Of a DNA stretch of 64,000 nucleotides, positions 43,204 through 52,213 are shown piece by piece. Position numbers and translations under genes: made by a program. How positions within the stretch are numbered: the stretch's first letter is position 1; each line of letters begins with the position of its first letter. A model generated the notes under the pieces. It saw only the letters and a program-made list of their open reading frames with translations, searched no databases and had not been told where the DNA came from. The stretch covers positions 558,001 through 622,000 of the forward strand of contig NZ_CP049256.1 of assembly GCF_011046485.1 (NCBI RefSeq), written 5' to 3'. Source of the stretch: Microbacterium sp. 4R-513 (GTDB taxonomy: Bacteria > Actinomycetota > Actinomycetes > Actinomycetales > Microbacteriaceae).

Positions 43204-44064
43204 TCACCGCGCGGCGTGCAGTCCCAGGGCGAGCGCTCGGCGGATTGTCGCCTCGACAGTCGGCCAGTCGTGGACGATCTGGGCGTAGCTGAAGCGGAGC
43301 ACGGTGTAGCCGCGCAGTCGGAGCTCGGCGTCGTGAGCGATGTCGCGCGTGCGGTCAGCGCTGGCCGAGTGGAACTCGAACCCGTCGATCTGCAGGACGA
43401 GGAGGTCGCCGACGAGCGCGTCGACGAAGCGTCCGGCGATCTTCACCTGTTGCCGCACTCGCAGGCCCGACCGGGCGAGCGGCGCGACGACGAGAGTCTC
43501 GAGCCCCGAGTCGGACAGGCCCGTGACGATGTGCGCGAGTTCCCGGGCAGCAGGACCGCGCCACCGAACCGCACGCAGGTACTCCGGCGCGAGGCCCTCC
43601 TTGCGGGCCGCCGACTCCCAGAGGACTCGTGCCACGTCGGGCGGCTGGCACACCGCGATATGGGCCAACGCGTCTTCGACGGTGCCCTCGAGTGCGCGTC
43701 CGGGCGTCGGCGCCACGGGTTGAGTCCAGTGCAGCACACCATCCCAGCCGGGACCGAGGCCGGCGGACCCGGCGGCGGGCCGCAGGTGGAGATGCGGCCG
43801 GGCGTCAGCGGCCGGCGGGATCCACCATCCTCGTCGGCGCGCGAGCGCGATGCATGTGACGCGGCCGCCCGCGCGAGCGGCGAGCGCCAGATCCGGATCG
43901 GCGTCGGGCAGTGCGATCCAGGCGCGGCGGATGAGTGCGCCGCGACCGCGGCGGACGAAGTCGCGCAGCCGGGTGACGGGGATTCCGGCGCGGATCAGGG
44001 TGTCGCGATGCTCGATGCCGTTCCGCGCTCGGAGCCACTGCCCGATGCGTTCGTCCACGTCCAT
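43204..44064 (-). CDS. DUF559 nuclease-like protein with N-terminal winged helix
   Basis: A 286-residue protein. Residues 1-55 resemble the winged-helix found in AbiEi-type proteins (IEHRDTLIRAGIPVTRLRDFVRRGRG). The C-terminal third is a DUF559/Vsr-like PDDEXK domain: Glu189, Asp215 in RFVDALVG, then LQIDGFEFHS, where glutamine (225) replaces the usual glutamate and Asp227 follows. This may be an active or a weakened nuclease. Proteins of this shape are common, lineage-specific actinobacterial accessory genes with no assigned role. It sits between duplicated guaB 3' ends and two 75-bp repeats, so it appears to be a mobile or recently inserted cassette. Confidence 0.82.
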   Translation of the reverse strand: MDVDERIGQWLRARNGIEHRDTLIRAGIPVTRLRDFVRRGRGALIRRAWIALPDADPDLALAARAGGRVTCIALARRRGWWIPPAADARPHLHLRPAAGSAGLGPGWDGVLHWTQPVAPTPGRALEGTVEDALAHIAVCQPPDVARVLWESAARKEGLAPEYLRAVRWRGPAARELAHIVTGLSDSGLETLVVAPLARSGLRVRQQVKIAGRFVDALVGDLLVLQIDGFEFHSASADRTRDIAHDAELRLRGYTVLRFSYAQIVHDWPTVEATIRRALALGLHAAR

Positions 44065-44184
44065 GCCGAGATCATGGGCTCGGCCGGGGCGCAGGCGCTC
44101 CGCGTCCGCTCACTCCGTGGAGTAGTGCGCCCCGCTATGGCCTGTCGAGGAGACGCGGAGGCGCGGCATCCGTCGACGAATCAC

Positions 44185-44259
44185 GGAGATTCGCGCGAAC
44201 TCCGGACCCACGAGCCGCAAAGGCCCGAAGTTCGTGCGGAACTCCGGAGTTCGTGCAGC
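44185..44259. repeat. 75-bp direct repeat (copy 2) after guaB
   Basis: Partner of 43126-43200. This copy contains the perfect 14-bp palindrome GAACTCCGGAGTTC (44239-44252), which is degenerate in copy 1. It begins just past the guaB stop and could act as that gene's 3' hairpin. The rest of the 205-bp gap to the DUF559 start shows nothing recognisable. Confidence 0.75.
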
Positions 44260-44269
44260 GGACGGCGGC

Positions 44270-45847
<1,578 letters not shown>

Positions 45848-45863
45848 CTAAGCGGCGCAGGCT

Positions 45864-45876
45864 GGGAATCATTCCC
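45864..45876. promoter_or_regulatory. palindrome between guaB and the liv operon
   Basis: GGGAAT, one base, ATTCCC: a perfect 13-bp inverted repeat in the 259-bp divergent gap. A TAGAAT-like -10 for guaB lies next to it. It could bind a regulator of either gene. No other element was recognised in this gap. Confidence 0.4.
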
Positions 45877-46031
45877 GAGCAGGGCTTCCAACCCGGCCGA
45901 CAGGAGGGATCGCACAAGTCTCCACAGCGGCTTGTGCGCGAAACACGCGCGACACATTACGCTCGTACCGTCGTTCATCACGGCCGATGCGACCCGGAAG
46001 CTTCGGTGCGCTGTGCCGGACGGGAGGTTCT

Positions 46032-47393
46032 GTGGGTCCTACGACTGTGACTGCGAGGCGCTCGATGCGCTGGGTGGTGGTCGTCGCGGGTGCGCTGCTT
46101 GCAGCCGCGATGGTCTTCTTCTCATCGCCCGCGGGTGCGTACGCGGCGGACGCGCCCGATACGCCGGGTGGTGATCAAGAGGCCACCGACTACTACTTCG
46201 GCGGCCGCATCGAGTTCGACGGCGACCCGGTCGCCGATGTGACGATCTCCGTGAAGGGCAACGGGTTCGAAGCCGAGACGGTGACGGATGCCGAGGGCCG
46301 CTGGCGCCTCTACGTCCCCGAGAAGGACGACTACGTCATCTCGGTCGACGAGGACACGCTGCCCGAAGGCGTCATCGTCGACCCGGCGCAGCTGCCCGAG
46401 AGCATGAAGCCGGTGTCGGGCACGACCGCCTCGTTCGAGGTGAGCTTCGGCCTCACGAACTCCGCGATCATCAACCTCTTCCTCGGCGAGGGCGAGAGGC
46501 AGACGCAGTCGTTCGTCGATCAGCTCCTCGTGCGCTTCATCAACGGTCTGAACTTCGGCCTCCTGCTGGCACTCGCCGCGATGGGCGCCGCCCTGATCTA
46601 CGGCACGACGGGTCTGTCGAACTTCGCCCACGGCGAGATGGTGACGTGGGGCGCGCTGACGGCGCTGGTCTTCACGTCGTTCTGGGCCCTCCCGTTCTGG
46701 CTCGGCATCATCCTCGCGGTCGCGGCGGGAGCCCTGCTCGGGTTGGCACTCGACGCCGGGCTCTGGAGACCCCTGCGAAGAAAGGGCCTCGGCGTCATCC
46801 AGCTGATGATCGTCAGCATCGGCCTTTCGCTCGCGCTCCGGTACACCTTCCAGTTCTTCATCGGCGGCCGCACCTACCAGCTGCCCGGTGCGAGCCCCCA
46901 GCCGATCCAGCTCGGACCGATCTCGCTGTCCTACATCGACATGATCAGCATGGGCGTCTCGATCGTCGTGATCCTCGGCGTCGCCTACTTCCTCCTCGGC
47001 ACGCGGATCGGAAAGGCCACCCGCGCCATCTCCGACAACCCGCAGCTCGCCTCGGCCTCGGGCATCAACGTCGACCGCGTGATCCGTATCGTCTGGATCC
47101 TCGCCGGCGCGCTCGCAGCCCTGTCGGGCATCCTGTGGGCGTACTTCCGACCAGGCGTCAAGTGGGACATGGGTACGCAGATGCTGCTGCTCATCTTCGC
47201 GGCGATCACGCTCGGCGGTCTGGGCACGGCGTTCGGCGCCCTCCTCGGCTCGCTCATCGTCGGCATCGTCGTCGAGATGTCGACCCTCTGGATCCCGTCC
47301 GACCTCAAGTACGCCGGAGCGCTCATCGTGCTGATCCTGATCCTGCTGATCAGACCCCAAGGTCTTCTCGGACGCAAAGAGAGGTTGGGTTAG
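46032..47393 (+). CDS. livH: LivH-type branched-chain amino acid permease fused to an exported Ig-like domain
   Basis: About 453 residues. Residues 10-40 form a cleavable-looking signal peptide (RRSMRWVVVVAGALLAAAMVF ... PAGAYA). A ~95-residue external domain follows: YYFGGRIEFDGDPVADVTISVKG and TDAEGRWRLYVPEKDDYVISV, the pattern of a carboxypeptidase-regulatory/CNA-B-like beta-sandwich. The normal LivH permease comes next, with eight or nine helices and the EAA-type loop IGKATRAISDNPQLASASGINVDRV. Such a fusion is unusual for LivH. I chose the GTG at 46032 because GGGAGG is 5 bases upstream. First gene of livHMGF. Confidence 0.88.
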   Translation: MGPTTVTARRSMRWVVVVAGALLAAAMVFFSSPAGAYAADAPDTPGGDQEATDYYFGGRIEFDGDPVADVTISVKGNGFEAETVTDAEGRWRLYVPEKDDYVISVDEDTLPEGVIVDPAQLPESMKPVSGTTASFEVSFGLTNSAIINLFLGEGERQTQSFVDQLLVRFINGLNFGLLLALAAMGAALIYGTTGLSNFAHGEMVTWGALTALVFTSFWALPFWLGIILAVAAGALLGLALDAGLWRPLRRKGLGVIQLMIVSIGLSLALRYTFQFFIGGRTYQLPGASPQPIQLGPISLSYIDMISMGVSIVVILGVAYFLLGTRIGKATRAISDNPQLASASGINVDRVIRIVWILAGALAALSGILWAYFRPGVKWDMGTQMLLLIFAAITLGGLGTAFGALLGSLIVGIVVEMSTLWIPSDLKYAGALIVLILILLIRPQGLLGRKERLG

Positions 47394-47395
47394 CC

Positions 47396-48373
47396 ATGGA
47401 TTGGGGATCCATCTTCGGCAACACGCTGGGCTACCTCATCAGCCCGGTCACGATCGCCTACGCCCTCGCGGCCACGGGCCTCGCCGTCCACTTCGGCTTC
47501 GCGGGCCTGCTCAACTTCGGTATGGCCGGCTTCATGGCCCTCGGCGGCTACGGCTACGCGATCTCGATCCTGAGCTTCGGCGCCCCGTGGTGGCTCGGCA
47601 TGATCATCGGCATGGTCATGGCGGCGCTGTTCGCCGTGCTCCTCGGCATCCCGACCCTGCGTCTGCGTGCCGACTACCTCGCCATCGTCACGATCGCCGC
47701 AGCCGAGATCGTGCGCCTGCTCTTCACGACGCAGGTGTTCGACGAGTGGACCAACTCGGCGGACGGCCTGGGCGGCTACCACGACAGCTTCCGGGCGGCG
47801 AACCCCTTCCCACCCGGGCAGTACGGCTTCGGCCCGTGGACGTTCAACGAGGTCGGCCTATGGGTGCGCGTCTTCGGTCTCATCCTGCTGGGTCTGTCGA
47901 TCCTCCTGGTCTGGTCGCTCATGCGCAGCCCGTGGGGTCGGGTGCTCAAGGGCATCCGCGAAGACGAGGACGCCGTCCGCTCGCTCGGAAAGAACGTCTT
48001 CGCCTACAAGATGCAGGCCCTCGTCGTCGGTGGCGTCATCGGCGCACTCGGCGGAATCGTCTACGTCCTGCCCTCGGCGGTCGTCCCGTCGAGCTACACG
48101 ACGGCCCTGACGTTCTTCGTGTGGACCTGTCTGCTCCTCGGCGGTGCCGCCACGATCCTGGGTCCGTCGCTCGGCGCCGTGATCTTCTGGCTCGTGATGG
48201 CGCTGCTCGGCAACCTGCTCCCCGACCTGGCGACGGCCGGCATCCTGCCCATCAGCGACATCCAGGCGGGCACGCTGCGCTTCATCCTCGTCGGTGTCGC
48301 GCTCATGCTCCTTGTGATCTTCCGTCCCCAGGGCATCCTCGGCGACAAGAGGGAGATGACCTTTGTCAAGTAA
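47396..48373 (+). CDS. livM: LivM-type branched-chain amino acid permease
   Basis: A 325-residue permease with nine or ten helices, partner of LivH. The loop GRVLKGIREDEDAVRSLGKNVFAYK is the EAA-type contact for the ATPases. It starts 2 bases after the livH stop and overlaps the TTG start of livG by 11 bases, so the set is translated as one unit. Substrates of this family are branched-chain or related amino acids, urea or short amides; specificity is not predictable here. Confidence 0.94.
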   Translation: MDWGSIFGNTLGYLISPVTIAYALAATGLAVHFGFAGLLNFGMAGFMALGGYGYAISILSFGAPWWLGMIIGMVMAALFAVLLGIPTLRLRADYLAIVTIAAAEIVRLLFTTQVFDEWTNSADGLGGYHDSFRAANPFPPGQYGFGPWTFNEVGLWVRVFGLILLGLSILLVWSLMRSPWGRVLKGIREDEDAVRSLGKNVFAYKMQALVVGGVIGALGGIVYVLPSAVVPSSYTTALTFFVWTCLLLGGAATILGPSLGAVIFWLVMALLGNLLPDLATAGILPISDIQAGTLRFILVGVALMLLVIFRPQGILGDKREMTFVK

Positions 48374-49505
48374 CGACGTCCCCACGCCCGCTCCGGACCC
48401 GGATGCCCCGGCGCCCCGTCCGCACGAAGACCCGACGCCTCCGGACGTCGCCCGCGAGGCCGTGCCGAGCCCCGCTGCGCAGCCCGAGCCTGCGGCGGTG
48501 CCCGCGACGGCACCGGCGCCCGCGGTCCTCCGCGAGCCGGCGCCGGTGACCGGCAGCGTCCGTCGCCCGAAGACCTCGGGACTCGCGAAGGGCGAACCCG
48601 TCCCCGGTGTCGCGAAGGTCGACCCGATCATGGTGGTCGACAACGTCACCCGCCGGTTCGGCGGCCTCACCGCGGTCGACGTCGAGCACCTCGAGATCCC
48701 GAGGAACGCCATCACGGCGCTCATCGGGCCGAACGGCGCCGGCAAGACGACGCTGTTCAACCTCCTGTGCGGCTTCGACAAGCCCAACTCGGGCACGTGG
48801 GAGTTCGACGGCAAGCGACTGTCGGGCATCCCCGCCTTCAAGGTCGCCCGCATGGGTCAGGTCCGCACCTTCCAGCTGACGAAGGCGCTCTCGCTCCTCA
48901 CAGTGCTCGAGAACATGAAGCTCGGAGCGACCGGTCAGCGCGGAGAGCGCTTCTGGACGAGCTTCCTGCCGGGCTTCTGGCGCTCGCAGGAGCGCGACAA
49001 CGAGGCGAAGGCACGCGAGCTGCTCGCGCGGTTCAAGCTCGACGCGAAGGCCGACGATTTCGCGGCTTCGCTCTCGGGCGGACAGCGCAAGCTCCTCGAG
49101 ATGGCTCGTGCGCTCATGAGCGACCCGACGTTCGTCATGCTCGACGAGCCGATGGCGGGCGTCAACCCGGCCCTCACCGAGTCGCTCCTCGACCACATCC
49201 TCGACCTGAAGGACCTCGGCATGACCGTGCTCTTCGTCGAGCACGACATGCACATGGTCCGCCACATCGCGGACTGGGTCGTCGTCATGGCCGAGGGCAG
49301 GGTCGTCGCCGAGGGGCCGCCGGACGCCGTCATGCAGGACCAGGCGGTCATCGACGCGTACCTCGGCAGCCACCAGGACGTCGACCTCGGCGTCGTCACG
49401 GGCCGCATCTCGGGCGAGCTGGGCGCCGAGGCGCAGGAGCTCCTCGAAGAGATCCGCGAAGAGCACGAGCTCTCGGACGAGGACGCAGAGAAGGAGACGC
49501 GATGA
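48363..49505 (+). CDS. livG: LivG-type ABC ATPase with a long N-terminal extension
   Basis: A 380-residue ATPase. The first ~85 residues are Pro/Ala/Glu-rich and without predicted structure. The cassette starts near residue 88: Walker A GPNGAGKT at 122-129, signature LSGGQ, Walker B VMLDEPMAG, and a LivG-type C-terminus. The extension depends on the TTG start at 48363; no good internal start is evident, and the extension is in frame and gene-like. An ATGA overlap couples it to livF. Confidence 0.92.
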   Translation: MSSNDVPTPAPDPDAPAPRPHEDPTPPDVAREAVPSPAAQPEPAAVPATAPAPAVLREPAPVTGSVRRPKTSGLAKGEPVPGVAKVDPIMVVDNVTRRFGGLTAVDVEHLEIPRNAITALIGPNGAGKTTLFNLLCGFDKPNSGTWEFDGKRLSGIPAFKVARMGQVRTFQLTKALSLLTVLENMKLGATGQRGERFWTSFLPGFWRSQERDNEAKARELLARFKLDAKADDFAASLSGGQRKLLEMARALMSDPTFVMLDEPMAGVNPALTESLLDHILDLKDLGMTVLFVEHDMHMVRHIADWVVVMAEGRVVAEGPPDAVMQDQAVIDAYLGSHQDVDLGVVTGRISGELGAEAQELLEEIREEHELSDEDAEKETR

Positions 49506-50272
49506 GCCTGCCCCAGGTGTCGGCCACCCAGGCCGCCAAGACGGACGACATCGTCGTCGAGATGAACGACGTCGTGGCGGGGTACCTCCCCGGCGTCAAC
49601 ATCCTCAACGGGGCGAACCTCGTCGCGCGCAAGGGTGAGCTGATCGGCATCATCGGCCCGAACGGCGCCGGCAAGTCGACGCTCCTCAAGGCGATCTTCG
49701 GTCTCGTCAAGGTGCGCGGCGGCGATATCACCGTCAACGGCGAGTCGATCGTCGGCCTCAACGCCGACAAGCTCGTGCAGCGCGGCGTCGCATTCGTCCC
49801 GCAGACGAACAACGTCTTCCCCTCGCTGTCCATCGAGGAGAACCTGCAGATGGGGCTGTACCAGAACCCCAAGATCTACAAGGAGCGCCTCGAGTTCGTC
49901 ACCGGCATCTTCGCCGAGCTGGGCAAGCGGCTCAAGCAGCGCGCGGGCTCGCTGTCCGGCGGTGAGCGTCAGATGGTCGCGATGTCGCGCGCGCTCATGA
50001 TGGATCCGTCGGTCGTGCTCCTCGACGAGCCCTCGGCGGGTCTGAGCCCCGTCCGTCAGGACGACGCGTTCATCCGCGTCTCCGACATCAACAAGGCGGG
50101 CGTCACGACGATCATGGTCGAGCAGAACGCGCGTCGCTGCCTGCAGATCTGCGACCGCGGCTACGTCCTCGACCAGGGCCGCGACGCCTACGAGGGCAGC
50201 GGTCGAGACCTGCTCAACGACCCGAAGGTCATCGGCCTCTACCTCGGCACCCTGGGAGCCGACGGGGTCTGA
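49502..50272 (+). CDS. livF: LivF-type ABC ATPase
   Basis: A 256-residue ATPase: Walker A GPNGAGKS, Q-loop FVPQTNNVFPSLS, signature LSGGERQ, Walker B VLLDEPSAGLSP and H-loop region MVEQNARRCL, which has the typical LivF replacement of the switch histidine by asparagine/glutamine. It is the last gene of livHMGF; a perfect 13-bp hairpin terminator follows. Confidence 0.95.
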   Translation: MSLPQVSATQAAKTDDIVVEMNDVVAGYLPGVNILNGANLVARKGELIGIIGPNGAGKSTLLKAIFGLVKVRGGDITVNGESIVGLNADKLVQRGVAFVPQTNNVFPSLSIEENLQMGLYQNPKIYKERLEFVTGIFAELGKRLKQRAGSLSGGERQMVAMSRALMMDPSVVLLDEPSAGLSPVRQDDAFIRVSDINKAGVTTIMVEQNARRCLQICDRGYVLDQGRDAYEGSGRDLLNDPKVIGLYLGTLGADGV

Positions 50273-50290
50273 CGACAGCACCTCATACGA

Positions 50291-50320
50291 GAAGAGCGGA
50301 TGCCTCGGCATCCGCTCTTC
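50291..50320 (+). terminator. terminator of the liv operon
   Basis: GAAGAGCGGATGC and GCATCCGCTCTTC are a perfect 13-bp stem with loop CTCG, 18 bases past the livF stop, followed by TCGTT. The stem includes the GGATGC motif common in this window. Confidence 0.9.
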
Positions 50321-50328
50321 TCGTTCGT

Positions 50329-50465
50329 CCGGCGCGTTTCGTCTGCGGCGCTGCGCGCCTTCGCTCAACGACCGGGGAACGGTCCGGCGCGTTTCGTCTG
50401 CGGCGCTCCGCGCCTCCGCTCAACGACCGCGGTTCTGCGGCGCTGCGCGCCTGCGCTCAACGACC
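50329..50465. repeat. three tandem units of the dispersed repeat (family A)
   Basis: Two full units in the same orientation, GCGTTTCGTC ... CTCAACGACCG (about 50333-50372 and 50388-50429), and a third, truncated at its left side (about 50434-50465). Internal GGCGC...GCGCC bases can pair within each unit. This is a direct array rather than the inverted pairs seen elsewhere. Confidence 0.8.
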
Positions 50466-50484
50466 GGGCGGCGCCGGAAGGGTG

Positions 50485-50510
50485 AGGGCCCCGGATCGCT
50501 CCGGGGCCCT
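50485..50510 (-). terminator. terminator of the livK gene
   Basis: AGGGCCCCGGA and TCCGGGGCCCT are perfect 11-bp arms with loop TCGC, 23 bases beyond the livK stop on the minus strand. Strong GC stem; a short U-run is present on the minus-strand side. Confidence 0.85.
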
Positions 50511-50532
50511 CGAGTGCTTCAGCTGAACGGGG

Positions 50533-51795
50533 TCAGTTGATGCGCTTGTACATGTTGTCGGCACCGTACTGGTAGATGCCGATCGTGGCCTCGGTCGGGT
50601 CGCCGTTCTCGTCGAACGTGATCGGGCCCGAGTAGCCGTCGTAGTCGGCCGTGCCACCGCCGTTGATGATGTCGGCGCACTCGGCGAAGGTCTTGCACTT
50701 CTCGCCGTCGCCCGAACCGCCCGAGACCTCCTGCAGCTTCGCCGCGATGTCGGCGGCGTCGGTCGAGCCGGCTGCCAGCGACGCGAGGGCGAGGAGCACG
50801 ACGGCGTCGTACGACTCACCCGCGTACGAGTAGTCCTCGAGCTCGGGGTTGCCCTCCGACACCCAGTTGTCGTTGACGCGCTTCTGGAAGTCGTCGTCGA
50901 GCTTCGGGCCGGGGAGCGTTCCCTTGGCACCCTCGAGCGGAACCGCCACGTCGGGGCCCCAGTTCTTGAGGTTGCCGTCGACCAGGTAGAAGTTCTCGGC
51001 CGCGATGCCGCCGTTGACCAGGAGCGGCGCGATCGTCGCGAACTGGTCGAAGGTGATCAGCACGACAGCGTCGGGGTTGGCGGCCAGGACCGTCTGCACC
51101 TGCGCGTCGAACGACGAGTCGCCGTCGTTGTACGAGGCCTCGGCGACGACCGTGCCGCCGGTGGACTCGAAGACGTCCTTCACGACGCCGTAGAGGCCCG
51201 TGCCGTAGGCGTCGTTCTGGTAGATGATGCCGATGTTCTCGTGGCCGTCCTCGGCGATCGTGTTCGCGAGGACCTCGCCCTGGAGCAGGTCGCTGGGGGC
51301 GGTGCGCCAGTAGAGGTTGTTGTCGTCCCACGTCGTGAAGTCGGGCGACGTGTTGGCGGGCGAGAAGGTGATGATGCCGGCGCTGACGTTGCTGTCGAGG
51401 AAGAGCTTCGTCACGCCCGACGCCGCGGCGCCGATCATGGCCGAGACGCCTTCGCTCTGCAGCTTCGGCACCGTCGTCTCGAACGCCTTGTTGTCGGCGT
51501 CACCCGAGTCGCCGAACGTGGCGTCGACAGTGACGCCCTTGGCGGCATCGTTGATCTCGGCGACGGCGAGCGAGACTCCGGCCTCCTCGGGCGGGCCGAG
51601 GAAGGCGAGGCTGCCGGTCTGCGGCAGAACCGTGCCGATCTTCAGGGTCTGCTCCTCCGCGGGGCCCGAGGGGGCCGCGGACGACGCACTACCCGTCCCA
51701 CCGCCGGCGCAACCGGCCAGGACGAGGGCGCTAGCACCTGCGATAGCGAGTCCGGTGAGGACTCCGAGGGTGCGCGAGCGGGTCAAGACGCTCAT
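50533..51795 (-). CDS. livK: branched-chain amino acid-binding lipoprotein
   Basis: A 420-residue substrate-binding protein. A lipoprotein signal peptide ends at LVLAGC (Cys29), followed by a Ser/Gly linker and a two-lobed periplasmic-binding fold typical of LivK: TLKIGTVLPQTGSLAFLGPPEEAGVSLAVAEIN and IGIIYQNDAYGTGLYGVV. AAGGAG precedes the ATG at 51795. It faces the permease operon and is convergent with it, whereas livK genes are usually in the same operon; expression may thus be set separately. Confidence 0.94.
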   Translation of the reverse strand: MSVLTRSRTLGVLTGLAIAGASALVLAGCAGGGTGSASSAAPSGPAEEQTLKIGTVLPQTGSLAFLGPPEEAGVSLAVAEINDAAKGVTVDATFGDSGDADNKAFETTVPKLQSEGVSAMIGAAASGVTKLFLDSNVSAGIITFSPANTSPDFTTWDDNNLYWRTAPSDLLQGEVLANTIAEDGHENIGIIYQNDAYGTGLYGVVKDVFESTGGTVVAEASYNDGDSSFDAQVQTVLAANPDAVVLITFDQFATIAPLLVNGGIAAENFYLVDGNLKNWGPDVAVPLEGAKGTLPGPKLDDDFQKRVNDNWVSEGNPELEDYSYAGESYDAVVLLALASLAAGSTDAADIAAKLQEVSGGSGDGEKCKTFAECADIINGGGTADYDGYSGPITFDENGDPTEATIGIYQYGADNMYKRIN

Positions 51796-51937
51796 GTTGC
51801 TCCTTGCTGTGATTGAACGCGGGCACGGCTCGGGCGCCGCCCCAGTGCCAATAAACCTAACCGGGAGCCGGTCTCTTGTGTATTGCCTTTCGTTAACGGT
51901 TTGTAACGCGACCCAATCGTTACTCGACCAGCTCGGA

Positions 51938-51983
51938 ATACCCGAGCGGGGTATACCCTTGTAACAGGTACCCCAAGGGGGTA
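51938..51983. promoter_or_regulatory. CsoR operator sites of the copper operon
   Basis: Two G/C-tract inverted repeats of CsoR type: ATACCC-N4-GGGGTAT (51938-51954) and TACCCC-AAG-GGGGTA (51969-51983), with GGGTATACCC (51949-51958) linking them. They lie 24-69 bp upstream of the copZ start. CsoR sites are GTATACCCCNNNNGGGGTATAC-like, so binding by the csoR product at 54567 is well supported. Confidence 0.8.
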
Positions 51984-52006
51984 TCCGTATGACGAAAGGC
52001 ACTTCC

Positions 52007-52213
52007 ATGACGACGAACGAGTTCCAGGTGATTGGCATGAGCTGCGGCCACTGCGAGGCCACGGTCCGCAAGCACGTCTCCCAGATCGCCGGAGTCGAGG
52101 GCATCGAAGTGAGCGCGGCGACGGGACGCCTCGTCGTGACGTCCGCCGCCGTGAGCGACGACGCCGTGATCGCGGCAGTCGACGAGGCCGGCTACGAGGC
52201 GGTGCGCATCTGA
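52007..52213 (+). CDS. copZ: copper chaperone CopZ
   Basis: A 68-residue HMA domain with the Cu(I)-binding motif GMSCGHC near the N-terminus and the usual beta-alpha-beta-beta-alpha-beta pattern ([25 protein letters not shown]). I chose the ATG at 52007, with GAAAGG upstream; an ATG at 51989 lies within the operator. It passes copper to CopA, whose gene overlaps its stop codon by one base. Confidence 0.93.
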   Translation: MTTNEFQVIGMSCGHCEATVRKHVSQIAGVEGIEVSAATGRLVVTSAAVSDDAVIAAVDEAGYEAVRI

